64,000 bases of DNA from Galeruca laticollis (Eukaryota > Arthropoda > Insecta > Coleoptera > Chrysomelidae), in contig OY998180.1 of the NCBI GenBank assembly GCA_963921935.1, forward strand, positions 64,992,551-65,056,550, given 5' to 3'. Under the pieces are notes generated by a model, which saw nothing but the letters and a program-made list of their open reading frames with translations, was not told the origin of the DNA and searched no databases. Numbering within the stretch: the first letter of the stretch is position 1; each line of letters begins with the position of its first letter. Shown here piece after piece: positions 20,356 to 31,400 of this stretch. Made by a program: the position numbers and the translations under genes.

Positions 20356-20910
20356 TTCTACAGGGGGAAGCTAATTAAAGTTGACTAAGATTGAAGTATT
20401 ATTATTTATGAATATTTCCATTTTGAAAAGAGATAGAGACTTTGTGTTTTCACTGTTCGCATTGACGTTTAGCCGCCTTTATACCAGTATACTTATATCA
20501 TTGTCACTACATTCAAATTTTCTGGCGAAAAAACATGAAATGTATTGAATTTTATGAGGCGCCATCTAGCGACTGTATTCAAAATAACGAGGACTTATAG
20601 AACAATAAACTCGCTTTCACGTAACACTGGGTTTAGTCATTTCTAATAAAGTTTTCACGAGCTAATGCATTTTTTCCAATTCAATGTTCGCTTTGCCCCT
20701 ACCACTTGATTTGAAGAGTAAGATACAAAAGAGTCAACCAAAAAGATTCATAACAAATACGATATTCATTTGCGATTATTTTCAATCTAGCTGATCTTGG
20801 CAAAATGTATCGAAACCCCCCTTTTCTGAATTACTAGTACTATTACGCCCCAGGCGTTTTCCCCAAACCTCTACGGTGAACGGTTTATGAGATACAGCCG
20901 CTTACCTCGC

Positions 20911-21215
20911 TCGGCCACATATAACCAGACAAATCTGGGACTACTTCCACCAGGCTCAAATTCATCTCCTACCTTGGACTCCAAGATCCCTGAACTTGTC
21001 CCAATTGAACATGTATGGAATATAATCGATAGAAGTTTAAGAAATTTACAGCGTCCTCCTCAAACTCTGATAGCTATTCGATATGAGGTACCCCAGGTGG
21101 ATATTGCTCACCTGATTAAGATTATGCCTGGACACATTGGAGAATATGTAAGTGAAAGTGCGCTTCAAGCCAATATTCAAGTTGGTGAGCAGAAACTTAA
21201 GTTATCCTAACGCGA
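20911..21215 (+). pseudogene. Tc1 transposase C-terminus (resumes after nest)
   Basis: The first bases read RPHITRQIWDY in one frame. The open frame 20887-21210 continues PELVPIEHVWNIIDRSLRNL, which contains the third catalytic residue region (normally SPDLNPIEHVWD), then QRPPQTLIAIRYEVPQ and a stop at 21208-21210. It completes the Tc1 transposase begun at 14740. Confidence 0.85.
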
Positions 21216-21261
21216 CTGAAAAGAAACTTCAATCATTCACATATTACGAACTCCCTGATAT

Positions 21262-22227
21262 GCATACGAAGCTGGGAAACTGGCCAAACTGATACAAGAA
21301 ATGAAAAGATTAGAAATCGACGTTCTAGCCGTTGCAGAAACATGGTGGCCTGATGCCGGAATATGCCCCGTCTCCGGCGGAGTTATGTACTACTCAGGAA
21401 ACAATGAACCAAACCATAGGAAGAGGGTAGGAATAATAGTGACTGAAAAAATATCCAGATCTGTAATGAATTTCCTTCCCAAATCAGACAGGATCGCATT
21501 ACCTAAAATTCATGCCAAACCAGTCAGCATCAACCTCATTCAAGTGTACGCACCCACAGCGGATTCGTCTGAAGACGATATCGAGGCGTTCTACGAGGGA
21601 CTGAAACAGGTACTTAAACATGTTAAAAATCATGAGATTAACCTCATAATGGGAGATTTTAACTAATTGGAGACGGAAAGAGTCGAGGAAATAGTGGGCC
21701 CTTATAGATTAGGAACCCGAAATGACCGGGGTGAACGCCTTTGCCAATTTTGCCAGGAGGAAAGCCTGAAAATAAAAAACATTAGGTTCATGCTGCCACC
21801 TAGACGATTGTACACAAAGAGAGCTCCAGCCGATCGCCCAGACAATATCGTACGTAATCAGATAGATTTCATACTAATTAATAAGAATTTCGGAACATCA
21901 GTAGAAAGAGTGTGTACATATCCTGGTGCCGACGTTCCCTCGGACCATGTTCTCCTGGTAGCAGTAATCAAAACTCAGATCACGAACATCAAAACCCATA
22001 TAGAACAGAGAAAGTTAGACTACGATATAATTATAAGCGGCGATATTAAGAACAAAATGGTGGCGGAAATTAATGAAAGAATAATAATTTCCGTAGAACC
22101 GAAGTTGGCGGAGGATGCAAGTATAGTTGACGTATGGGGAGGAGTGGAACAGGCCATGACAAAGGTCGCAGAAAATGAGCTAGGTTATAATCAGAAAACA
22201 CAAAAACACAATTGGATGACAGCATAA
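21262..22227 (+). pseudogene. LINE apurinic-type endonuclease domain
   Basis: It shows the usual order: VLAVAETWWP (metal-binding E) near 21330, INLIQVYAPTADS, IMGDFN followed by a TAA at 21664, RNQIDFILI near 21860, and the SDH motif (PSDHVLL) near 21945. The enzyme nicks the target DNA to prime reverse transcription. The TAA directly after GDFN breaks the protein in two open segments (21301-21666 and 21667-22227). Confidence 0.85.
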
Positions 22228-24005
22228 ATTATGGCACTTCTCGAATAAAGAAGAAAAATAAAAATCAAGGAAATTCTGAGAGCTATAAACACATCCAAAA
22301 CATCATTAGATCAAAAATAAGAACAGCAAATAATGACTGGTTGAAGAAACAATGCGAGGAGATAGAACAACTACAGGACGTACACGATGAATTTAATCTA
22401 CACAGAAAGATGAATAAGGCGTCTGGAGTTTACAGGAAACGACACTTCTCTAATATAGAAAACGATTATGGAGAGAAGGCTGAGGATAATCAGCAGCGAA
22501 AAATTATTTGGGAGAAATATGTTCGCAGCCTTTTCAACGATAATAGACCTGATATAGAAGCCACGGAGAGCGAAGATCTGTCTGGACCCCCTATCACCGA
22601 AGAAGAAATCATGAGAGCAATGAATACGTCGAAGGACAGAAAGGCATTTTCATCCTGTACAAGATATTTAACAAAATATATAACACGGGGGAGTTCCCTG
22701 CCAAATGGGTTACATCATGTTCATCCCCTTGCCCAAAAAGAACGATGCAACGAAGTGCGAGGATCATAGGCTGATCAGTCTGATGAGCCATACGTTAAAG
22801 ATATTCCTGAAGATTATTCACTACAATATTTCTATAAAGTGCGAAAGATATGTCGGATCCACACAGTTTTGATTTAGAAGGGGACTAGGTACGAGAGAGG
22901 CTATAGTTGCAACTCACGTATTAGTCCAGAACTGCAATGATCAGAGGAAAGATGTGATGCTATGCTTCGTCGACTACGAGAAAGCGTTTGAGAAGGTTGA
23001 ACACCACAAACTCATCCAAATTCTGAGGAGGGTAGATATAGACCAGACGGATATCCGCTGCATAGAAAGCCTTTATTGGAACCAAACAGCCGAAGTCAAG
23101 GTTGGCAATGAACACACAGAACCGACAAAGATCCTTAGAGGGGTCAGACAGGGATGCGTTCTCTCCCCACTCCTCTTCAATCTATACGCTGACAACATCT
23201 TCCAGGAAGCACTCGAGGAACGCAGCCTGGGTATTAGGGTGAACGGAGTGTGGGTCAACAACTTACGATACGCAGACGACACAGTCCTAACTGCTGACAA
23301 TATGAAAGACTTGCGGACTTTCTTGATGCCGTGGGCGATAGTAGCAAAAGCTTGGGCCTCAATATCAACACCAAGAAGACAAAATTCATGATAGTTTCTC
23401 GCAAGCCGGAAGAACATGAAAATGCAAGCCAAACACACAACAGATGCCCCATTGAAAGAGTATATAAATTCAAATATTTAGGTACGTGGCTATGTGAAAG
23501 CTGGACGTCCGAAACGGAAATCAAATGCCGAATCGGAATTGCCCGAAGCACATTTATGAAATTCAGGAAAGTTCTTACTAACACCGATTTCGACCTCGGC
23601 CTAAGAATCAGATTTGTAAAATGTTACGTCTGGTCAGTGTTACTGTACGGTATGGAGGGCTGGACGTTAAAAGTAAACATCATGAATAGACTTGAATCGT
23701 TCGAAATGTGGACCTACAGGCGAATACTGAAAGTCCCATGGACGGCCAGTTAAACAAATGAGGGGGTCCTAAGAACAATTAAAAGAGAACGCGAATTGCT
23801 GGAAACCATCAAGCGCAGAAAAACAGCATATCTAGGCCACATAATAAGGAATGAAAGATTCCAATTCCTACAATTCGTAATCGAGGGGAGGAGAGGAGTC
23901 GGCAGGAAGAAGATGTCATGGCTCCGAAACGTGAGACAATGAACAGGGCTGAGAACAGTAGGAGACCTATTCAGCACCATCACAAATAAAGAAGAATGGG
24001 TACAT
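22212..24005 (+). pseudogene. LINE reverse transcriptase and C-terminus
   Basis: The order is linker (22212-22640), RT fingers (GLGTREAIVATHVLVQNC near 22890), MLCFVDYEKAFEKVEH near 22965, ILRGVRQGCVLSPLLFNLY near 23140, and catalytic NLRYADDTVL near 23260. The thumb (YKFKYLGTWLCESWTSETEI, LLYGMEGWTLKVNIMNRLES) and the GRKKMSWLRNVRQ block, followed by a stop at 23939, come last. Frameshifts occur near 22640-22720 and 23330-23380, with stops at 22872 and 23751. Open segments are 22954-23391 and 23331-23753. Confidence 0.85.
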
Positions 24006-24055
24006 GTGACTGCAAACATCCATCAATGGATGAGCACTGGAAGAAGAAGAAGACA

Positions 24056-24631
24056 TGCATGAATATTAGCAAAATAAAATGGTTCGTTATTCTATGTCAC
24101 TGAGTAGCTCATATCAGGGCTGCAAATGTAAAAGGTGAATATAGAGCCGGTAGTAAGATATGCTATTATAGTATTTTTAATGCCAGAGGATGCATGATAA
24201 TTTACTCCACTTCTCAGAGATATAATAGTTGTGGAAAGAGCTTTTTTGTCAAAGTGACAAAATGACAAAGACTCCGTTTCTAGCATATAAAATGATTTAT
24301 AATGATAATTATAGGGAAACAATAAATGTTTGGTTCAATACTGTGGACGAAAAATGAGATGAAAACGGAATAATATACTATTTTACTGGAACTCGCGATA
24401 AATAAAAGAGATTTGAAGACTTACTTTCAATACCAAATAATTGAATCAAATTTTGAGTGGGTTATAGAATTTTTAAGATAAAGAGATTTCTTTTAATTTT
24501 ATGGATGAGTATGAGCAAGTTCTAATTCAATAGCTTCTAAAAAGTTCGTACGACTAGGTGAAACATTTTCTATATGCAACAACCTATTGAAAATGGACTT
24601 GATCACTATTCAAGTAATAAGAAACTCTTAC
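24056..24631. other. Ctr1 intron, nothing recognised
   Basis: AT-rich sequence downstream (3') of the odd 17-nt micro-exon. No coding or repeat signal was found. Confidence 0.4.
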
Positions 24632-24648
24632 GCATTCCGCCAGCTTTC
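24632..24648 (-). pseudogene. Ctr1: Degenerate or 17-nt Ctr1 micro-exon
   Basis: The acceptor side (TTTTTGTTACAG) is identical to the intact copies and the exon starts GAAAGCTGGCGGAATGC, like the family core. Only 17 nt separate it from a GTAAGAGTT donor. Using it would shift the frame (17 is not a multiple of three). If the donor is ignored the module would read KAGGMRKS with one codon missing. It is probably decayed or skipped, but a real 17-nt frame-changing exon is not excluded. Confidence 0.45.
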
Positions 24649-24699
24649 CTGTAACAAAAATATGATCTGTATTGAAATAATCATCAGTTTGAACCTCTC

Positions 24700-25225
24700 T
24701 TATTAAATAATTGCGATTATCCATCCTTTTTTTTGGATAAAACACACAAGATCATAGATTTCTGTTACATTTATGATAAATAGACGATGACTTAATTTAT
24801 ATATTGATAATAAAATTGATGGATATTGAAGCTACAGATAATCCTCAAATTTCTTTCCAGCTTTATCTCAACTTTAACAATGATATTTTTAAAATTAAGA
24901 TGACCTAATATTCTGTGACACTATTAATACGATCACAATCCGTTACTGACGGCGATTGTCTATTCAAAAAACGGCCATTGTTGATGCATAGGATTTTTAC
25001 GAGACATAGATTTTTATTGACAAACTGTTATAAGGAAGAATATCTCCAATATTTTGGTCAAAATATGCCATGCAAACTTATGAAAATTATTTTAGTAAAG
25101 CTCCTTCAAATTAGTTCTTATAGATTTCTATAAAAAATTTATGATACCTCCTCTACTGAGTAGTATCCACTTCGCAAAAACTAATGATATAAAAATTATT
25201 GGGAGAGATATCCTTCATCCCTACT
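24700..25225. repeat. Segment shared with 27690-27870, part of the exon-duplication unit
   Basis: Bases from about 24750 to 24870 (CATAGATTTCTGTTACA, then AAATAGACGATGAC) match 27720-27840 (CATAGATTTCTGTTGTA, AAATAGACAATGAC). Both lie upstream of a micro-exon copy on the minus strand. The rest, to 25225, shows nothing recognised. Confidence 0.55.
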
Positions 25226-25229
25226 ACTA

Positions 25230-25520
25230 TACTCAGAGATCAATAAAACGTCAAATGCTAGGTGTGAAAATGATAGACAGAAAATCATTCGTATGATTAA
25301 GAGATAAATGAACTAATAAAATAAATCTATCATGAACTGGGGACCAATCGAAAACAAAAAAGCAGAGAAAGACACCAAATAGAATGGGCAGACATCTTTA
25401 ATAAGTATTTAGGAGCTAGGTGGATAAAAACAGCGGTTAACAGAGAAGAATACTAAAGGCTAGATGAGTCCTATATCTAGAGATGAACAGAAAAAGACTG
25501 AGTATGTAGATGTATACATT
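25230..25520 (+). pseudogene. LINE RT C-terminal scrap
   Basis: Weak plus-strand similarity to LINE ORF2 tails (W.PIENKKAEKDTK, GARWIKTAVNREEY with stops). No catalytic motif is present, so the assignment is tentative. Confidence 0.3.
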
Positions 25521-25559
25521 GATTACTTGTTAACGGGGTTACAATGTACTGAAACCTTA

Positions 25560-26190
25560 AGGTCTATTCTGTCCCCCCTATCAAAGCTGTTCTTGCTACT
25601 TGCTGCATGTACAGCATCCCATCCAGTTCCAGAGTTCTGATGAACTCCAATATTTGGGACGGATTTAAGGAGGTTAGAACCTCGCACCTACAAGTTTTTT
25701 ATCCAAAGCATTATTCTACGTTGGTGATCCGAAGTTTCTTCCTTCTCCCCACAGAATATGAGATCAGCAGTTTCTGCTAGACCTATTCTCATGGAGTGCT
25801 TCCTGAAGCAGCAGTGCAATGTAAGGAAGCCATTGCGGAGATGTAGCTTATTTTTGCTAAGAACCAAATACTTTTTGGATCTAGCGGTGTCACAGTTCCG
25901 CAGTAACTTTTTGGAGTGATGCAGCCTGGAAAGGCACCGCCAGAATGCTCCTCTTTCGGTTTCATTCTTCTACCAAAACTCTTTCTCATAGGACCATTTG
26001 CTTACACCACAGAAACTCTCCGAGCCAAGAAAAGGCATCCGTACTCGTTTACTGGCAAGAACATTCACTTCTTTATTTCCTGATTGGCCAGGAACCCAGA
26101 CTAAAGAGACTCTGCCATTCCTGCCAATTTCATAAAGTTTTCTTCGGCACTCCTATGTCAACTTTGAATCAATGACCTGAGAGCTCAGTG
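25560..26190 (-). pseudogene. LINE ribonuclease H domain and C-terminus
   Basis: Minus-strand translation reads GRVSLVWVPGQSGNKEVNVL near 26110-26060. This matches the VWVPGHxGxxGNExAD block of the RNase H domain found in some LINEs, with the conserved His changed to Ser. It continues to a degraded C-terminal region with TARSKKYLVLSKNKLHLRNG near 25870. Stops break it. RNase H removes the RNA strand during element replication. Confidence 0.65.
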
Positions 26191-26363
26191 CTTTGATATT
26201 TATTTAACTAATGAATCGCTATGTCACATTTTTTATAGTTTCTTTCTAGATTCATTACCGCGCCAGCTCCTGTAGGCAGATAGATAGACTGCAATGCAAA
26301 TACTATGTGTGAAAACTGTGGATAAAAGTTTTAATTTCATAAAAATAAAATAATAATACTTAC

Positions 26364-26393
26364 GAGTCGTTGCGAGTCTCTCCGTCAACCATT
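26364..26393 (-). CDS. Ctr1: Ctr1 30-nt micro-exon (fourth from 5' in window)
   Basis: Acceptor TTTTTGTTACAG, 30 nt, donor GTAAGTATT. In phase 2 it encodes MVDGETRNDS. Frame 1 contains a TGA in this copy, which excludes that frame. Upstream (plus-strand right) it is followed by a segment and a 174-bp satellite array also found next to the 30470 copy, so exon and satellite were duplicated together. Confidence 0.85.
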
Positions 26394-26469
26394 CTGTAAC
26401 AAAAAAAAATATTGAATCAAAATGACTGTGCGTTGAAGCATTTTACATTTCCGTAAAACCATATCTAAG

Positions 26470-27640
26470 ATGCGAGAAAAGTATTGGTTCACCACAAAAA
26501 AAGTTGGAATTTTGGTTTTTTGAGTTATTTCTTTGTTTTTGAGCCACAAAAACAGGAAAATGGGGTTTTAGAAAAAAATGCTGTTTGTATAATGTCGTCG
26601 CTGGTCACTTTTTGTGACATGTCTTGTTAACAGGATGGAGCTCCCGGAGTGAATACAAGTGACCAATGTTGTGATTGGATATTGTTCAGGGCGTCTCACA
26701 GATGAACTTTATTAATTTTCCGCTCACTGGAGCTAGTACAACGGGTCCTATAAATCCAGATATACCACATTTTTGAAAATGTTTAGAGAAATTCCGGTTT
26801 CTTAACACGATACAGCCTCCGAAGTGTATAGAAATAACCAATTGTATGATTGTATATTGTTCAGGGCATCTCGCGTATGAACCCTATTGATTTTCATCTC
26901 ACCAGCGCCAGTGCAATGGGTTCTATAAATCCAGACATATCACATTTTTTGAGAAATTTTGGTTTGTTCGCACGATACTATCTCCGAAGTGCATACAAGT
27001 GACAATTTTTTATTATGGGATATTGTTCAGAGCGTTTCAGAGATGAACCCTAATGATTTTCAGCTCACCAGCGCTAGTACAACGTGTCATATAAATCCAG
27101 ATATACCACATTATTGGTAATATTTGGAGAACTTTCGGTTTGTTAGCACGATACATCCTCCGGAGTGTATATAAATGACCAATTTTATGAGTGGATATTG
27201 TTAAGGGCATCTCACATTCTAACCCTATTGATACACAGCTCGCCAGCGCCAGTAAAACGTATCCTATAAATCCAGATATACCATATTTTTGGTAATTTTT
27301 GGAGAAATGTCGGTTTGTTAGCACGATACATCCTCCGGAGTGTATACAAATGACGAATTTTATGATTGGATATTATTCAGAGCATCTCACATATGAACCA
27401 TATTGATTATCATCTCACTAGCGCCAGTACAACGGGTTCTATAAATCCAAGTATACCACATTTTTGCTAATGTTTGGAGAAATTTCGGATTATTCGCATG
27501 ATAATGCCTCCAAATTGTATACATATGACCAATTTTATTATTGAATATTGTTCAGGGCATATCACAGATGCGCCCAATGATTTTCAGTCCACCAGAGTCA
27601 GTACACTAAATCCAGGTATACCAAATTTTTGGTAATTTTA
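26470..27640. repeat. 174-bp satellite array, about six units
   Basis: The word GGATATTGTTCAG or close variants recurs near 26675, 26849, 27018, 27194, 27367 and 27543, that is every ~170-176 bp. Each unit also has an ATAAATCCAGATATACCA-like word and a GTTAGCACGATACATCCTCC-like word. The array head (GCGAGAAAAGTATTGGTTCA) is shared with the array at 30690. No coding content is credible. Confidence 0.9.
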
Positions 27641-28020
27641 GGAGAATTTACCGATCATTTTAATTTCAAAAGGGATGTATATTTTCCAGCTACACTTAAA
27701 TTTTGAACGACACAAAAAAGCTCATAGATTTCTGTTGTAGTAGAATTATTATAAATAGACAATGACAATATTTTGACGAATTGATGAAAATTGGAGGTAC
27801 AGACGTCCCATTGATGCGTTTCCAACTTAATTGATAACTTTTCAAATACTACGATGGTCCTACACTTAATTCAGTCTATTTAGATCTACTTTTATTTGTT
27901 TATAAAATGGGAAGTCTGTCAATATATGGAATTTTTGCGATCAATAGATCCTACAGACCTATTTGTCGTTTGCAAATCCTATTAAAAGTTGTTGAAAAAT
28001 TACTACTGCATATTACTGTT
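27641..28020. other. Ctr1 intron; shared duplication segment, otherwise nothing
   Basis: It contains the partner of the 24750-24870 segment (27720-27840). The rest is AT-rich with no gene. Confidence 0.45.
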
Positions 28021-29010
28021 TCAAATGAAATGTTTCTAGTTAATTCCACAATATACTGAGAAGATTTTAAAATATAATTGATAATTGTTTCGATAACAAA
28101 TATCATCGTCAGAATGACAGAAGTTACATTTCATTTGAAGCCTATTTGATGTTTAATAATTATTTTGGCTAGATCAAGAAGTGACCTACCTAGTGATTGA
28201 CTCAATATATTATGATAGAATAAAGAAGAAGATGTGATGTTACAAATATTGAAGCTTAGATATTATTAGCCCTATGGAGATATCCTGGATATCTTTTTCC
28301 CAATTAAGATAAGTATAACTGTGCAATGATATAGAAAAGCAGGAAAACTATATGTGCTGATCCTTACAATTATCACTTAAGAAGACGGTTTAGAAGTGGA
28401 GAACTCCCTAGATCTATATGTTCATTGACAACTTGATATTGTGGGTTTCTTGAGTGTCTTCTAATTTCTAACCCTTCAAGGAAGTACAGTTCTTGTTTCT
28501 TGTATCACAAATATGTAGTACTTCTAGTTCTGTGTTAGATATCAATGAATATTTGGTGTCAAGTAGATGTTTTGCGTAGTGGGACTTATCTGGTTGTTTT
28601 AATCTATATGCTCGTAAATGTTCACTGTATCTGATCTCAAAAGTTCTAAGGGTTTGACCCAAATAGACAGTATTAAATTCTGGATATCTCCATAGGGCTA
28701 ATAATATCTAAGCTTTAATATTTGTAACATCCCATCTTCTTCTTGTTTTTTATATTAAAATATATCGAGTCACTCACTAGGTAGGTCACTTCATAGTCTA
28801 GCCAAAATTATTATTAAACATCAGATAGGCTTCAAATGAAATGTAACTTCTGTCATTCTGACGATGATATTTAATATCGAAACAATTGTCAATTATCTTA
28901 GAGTTTTCAACATTTTTTCAATATATTCTGGAATTATCTAGAAACAGTAAGTTTTATTTAAAACAGTAAAATGAGTAGATTCAACGAAGTAGGGGTCGAG
29001 ACAGTTAATT
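28021..29010 (-). mobile_element. PLE copy with inverted terminal segment
   Basis: From left to right: pLTR-like segment (28021-28380), nuclease coding piece on the minus strand (28390-28680), then an inverted copy of the same pLTR-like segment (about 28680-29010). The last part ends with the ORF start MSRFNEVGVETVN on the plus strand at 28971. The left and right non-coding parts form an inverted repeat of about 300 bp. Same family as 1500-3172. Confidence 0.8.
28390..28680 (-). pseudogene. PLE GIY-YIG nuclease fragment, copy 2
   Basis: The minus frame reads YLGQTLRTFEIRYSEHLRAY and QPDKSHYAKHLLDTKYSL, nearly the same as the copy at 2223-2520. It frameshifts near 28500. The copy is cut at its 5' side just before the nuclease, where the inverted segment begins. 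Confidence 0.75.
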
Positions 29011-29017
29011 TTACTAC

Positions 29018-29400
29018 TGCATAGATTAGAACCAATCCTAAAAAAATATAATACCTGAACACCAACAATAGAACAGGTTCACAGGATAGTTAAGCAAGCC
29101 AGCAATGATCTTGAAAACAAACGATATTGCACCGCATCTTTTATCGATATAAGGCAAGCGTTCGATAAAGTATGGCATAGGGGTACCTGCACGATATATA
29201 CCCTGGATTACCGCAAGGAAGTGTGCTAGGACCAATATTATACATATATTGTTCACTTCTAATCTATCAACCACAAGATTAACCAAAATTGCGACATTCG
29301 CCGATGATACAGCCATAACTGCTTTTCATCACAATCCACAGCTTGCGTCCAAGAACCTACATGTGATTTTTACCTGAACATTTGGTAAGTTGGCAAAAAA
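29018..29400 (+). pseudogene. Jockey-clade LINE RT fragment
   Basis: Frames read TIEQVHRIVKQASNDLENKR, CTASFIDIRQAFDKVWHRG and, near 29290, LTKIATFADDTAITAFHHNP, which has the FADD catalytic motif. An internal deletion removes most of the sequence between the FDKVWH block and the ATFADD block. The family is the same as 47290-50020. Confidence 0.75.
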
Positions 29401-29864
29401 ACCATGCGCAACTCCAAAGCTTGAATCTAAAACAATAACAAGCCCTTCAGTTTGATGAATATCACTTCACTTGAGCAACTTCGAATCTGTAACAATGCAT
29501 TTTCACAAAGTTTATTGGAATACTAACTGGTTTCTGTTCTCTGCGCGAAAAACCGAAGTGAATTCGTTGATTATATTAATTAATGAATTAATAGTAGGTA
29601 TCTCCCCATATATATTGGGGAGATACTAACGTCTTGAAGTAAAATTAATTGAACAGAAATATCTTATAAGATGGGTGGTAGATTAGGACAGAGTCAATTC
29701 AACCAACTAGCAAACAATTAGACCGATAAATATTGACAAAAATTACATATTTGCAACACTAGCACACTAGAAACTAACTTGAGCATTACTCCAATGTATA
29801 TACTACTATGTGAAAATTGTATATAAAATGCTTAGTTTTCTAACAGTAGATACAAAACACTTAC
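29401..29864. other. Ctr1 intron, nothing recognised
   Basis: AT-rich. The last ~70 bases (TACTACTATGTGAAAATTG) resemble the downstream flanks of other micro-exons. Confidence 0.4.
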
Positions 29865-29894
29865 GGATCTTTTGGTATCTCTCCGCCAACCATT
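29865..29894 (-). CDS. Ctr1: Ctr1 30-nt micro-exon (third from 5' in window)
   Basis: Acceptor TTTTTGTTACAG, 30 nt, donor GTAAGTGTT. In phase 2 it encodes MVGGEIPKDP, the copy closest to the consensus MVGGEIRKEP. It lies only 575 nt downstream of the 30470 copy, the closest pair in the array. Confidence 0.85.
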
Positions 29895-30469
29895 CTGTAA
29901 CAAAAACATAATGTCAAAATAAATTGTGCCTTATAGCTTTCTCGGAAATTATTTTCCGCCGACACTATATTTCTAGAACAAGACCAACAAAAATAAATTT
30001 TATATTCAATTGACTACTTATTAGAGCTATATTTTTTATTTGACTGCGTTTTAAATATTGAAAATAACTGATTGATATACGGTGATAATTAATCTGTTCC
30101 TTTCAAGTGAAACTAACGGAAAAAATATGTGTTAGATTTTGCTAATAACAAAATATTTAATGTTTGCCAAAATAGAAGATTTTGCAAATTATCTCACAAA
30201 CTTGAAGGAATTCAAAAAAGTTGTTAATGCTTTTCATAACATGAAATAGTCGTAACTAATATCAAATAGGACCTTGCATTTTCAAATATGAAGGTTTTTT
30301 ATAATACTAGATAACTAATCAGCATGTTCTCATAGGATTGATTGTAGAAGGTGATAAAACTCATAAAATCATGTGAAATAACCAAATTCGGCACATTTGA
30401 AATTATATTGAGTAAATACTATGTGGAAATCATGAAAAAAAATGTAACAGTGATCCATAAAATACTTAC

Positions 30470-30499
30470 AGTTCTTTGCGTATGTCGCCGCTGACCATT
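30470..30499 (-). CDS. Ctr1: Ctr1 30-nt micro-exon (second from 5' in window)
   Basis: Acceptor TTTTTGTTACAG, 30 nt, donor GTAAGTATT. In phase 2 it encodes MVSGDIRKEL. Its downstream flank (ATACTATGTGGAAATCATG) matches that of the 26364 copy, and a satellite array starts 190 nt upstream. Confidence 0.85.
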
Positions 30500-30689
30500 C
30501 TGTAACAAAAATACACAAATAACTGTTTGTTAAAGCTTTTCTCATATAGCCATGCAAGTTTTTTACTGACAAGATCGTAAACTTCAATTATTTAAATATT
30601 TGCGATTTTCAGAACATAGGCAATTGATGAGAATTGAGGCTATTAATGAAACTTTTTTAGATGCACCTACTATGAATTTTAGTTTTGCG

Positions 30690-31390
30690 CAATGCGAGAA
30701 AAGTATTGGTTTACCACAAAAAAAGTTGAAATCTCCGATTTTTTTTGAGTTATTGTTACGTATTTCAGGGAGACAAACAGGAAAAAAGGGTTTTCAGAAA
30801 AAAAGCCTGTGTGTATGTCATCGGTCACTTTTTGTAATTATGTCTTGTTAGCACACATCAGGCTCCGGAGTATATAAAGTGACTAATTTTATGATTGGGT
30901 ATTGTTTAGGACATTTCGGAGATGGACAGTGTTGATTTTCAGCTCACTAGAGTAAGTCAAACGGATGCTATGTTACCTAAAGTACCGAATTTTTGGTAAT
31001 TTTTGGTGAAATTTCGGTTTGTTTACACAATTCCGGAGTGTACAAGTGATAAATTTTATCATTGGGTATATAATTCAGTACGTCTCGCAAACGAACTCAA
31101 TTGATTTTCAGCTCACCGGAGCCAGTTCAATTTGACCTATAAATACAAATACACTACATTTTTGGGAAAGTTCCGGTTTGTTAGTAGTTACAGCCTCCGG
31201 AGTATTTTATGATTGGATATTGTTCAAAGCGTCTAACAGATGAACCATATTGATTTTCAGCTCATTAGAGCCAGTACAATGGGTCCCATGAATCCAAATA
31301 TTCTAACTTTTTGGACATTTTTGGAGAAATTTCTGTTTTCTATCATGATACAGCCTCTGGAGTTTCTAAATGCGGAAAAGTTAGTTTTAT
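30690..31390. repeat. 174-bp satellite array, second cluster, about four divergent units
   Basis: It starts with the same head as 26470 (GCGAGAAAAGTATTGGTTTA) and contains GATTTTCAGCTCA-type words near 30932, 31101 and 31252 together with GGTATTGTTTAGG or GGATATTGTTCAAAG variants. Units are shorter and more diverged than in the first array. Confidence 0.8.
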
Positions 31391-31400
31391 ACTGTAATTG

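Larger units (their letters stand above)
18948..20481 (+). mobile_element. Mariner-like (DD41D-type) transposon with TIRs, ~1.53 kb
   Basis: The left end CAAAGGCGGCTAAACGTCA and the inverted right end (AAAGGCGGCTAAACGTCA) match. Looser similarity continues to about 90 bp. TA flanks both ends (18946-18947 and 20482-20483). The interior carries one transposase gene on the plus strand. It sits between the BEL/Pao 3' LTR and the right long-inverted-repeat arm. Confidence 0.85.
15299..20910. mobile_element. Long-inverted-repeat unit hosting a BEL/Pao element
   Basis: The left arm starts GCGAGGTAAGCGGCTGTATC at 15299 and the right arm ends with its exact inverse at 20910. The arms remain alignable for about 430-510 bp each (15299-15810 and 20484-20910). 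Without the BEL/Pao, LINE and mariner insertions they would abut as a near-palindrome of about 940 bp, so the original was a fold-back or MITE-like element with no visible coding part. It interrupts Tc1. GGCCAACTAT and GGCCACATAT on the two sides may be the target duplication. Confidence 0.7.
21262..24055 (+). mobile_element. Nearly full-length RTE-like LINE with (AAG)n tail
   Basis: The element starts near the N-terminus of the endonuclease (YEAGKLAKLIQEMKRLEIDV), encodes endonuclease, linker and RT, and ends GGAAGAAGAAGAAG at about 24040-24055. It belongs to the same family as the copy at 17190 and shares its microsatellite-like tail. Confidence 0.85.

Noticed and set aside
27037..27324. 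95-codon minus ORF in the satellite
   Set aside because: Arises from the tandem 174-bp repeat; no family resemblance.
29488..29500. Another possible micro-exon acceptor (CTGTAACAATG on the plus strand)
   Set aside because: There is no donor at the right distance and the sequence inside does not match the module.
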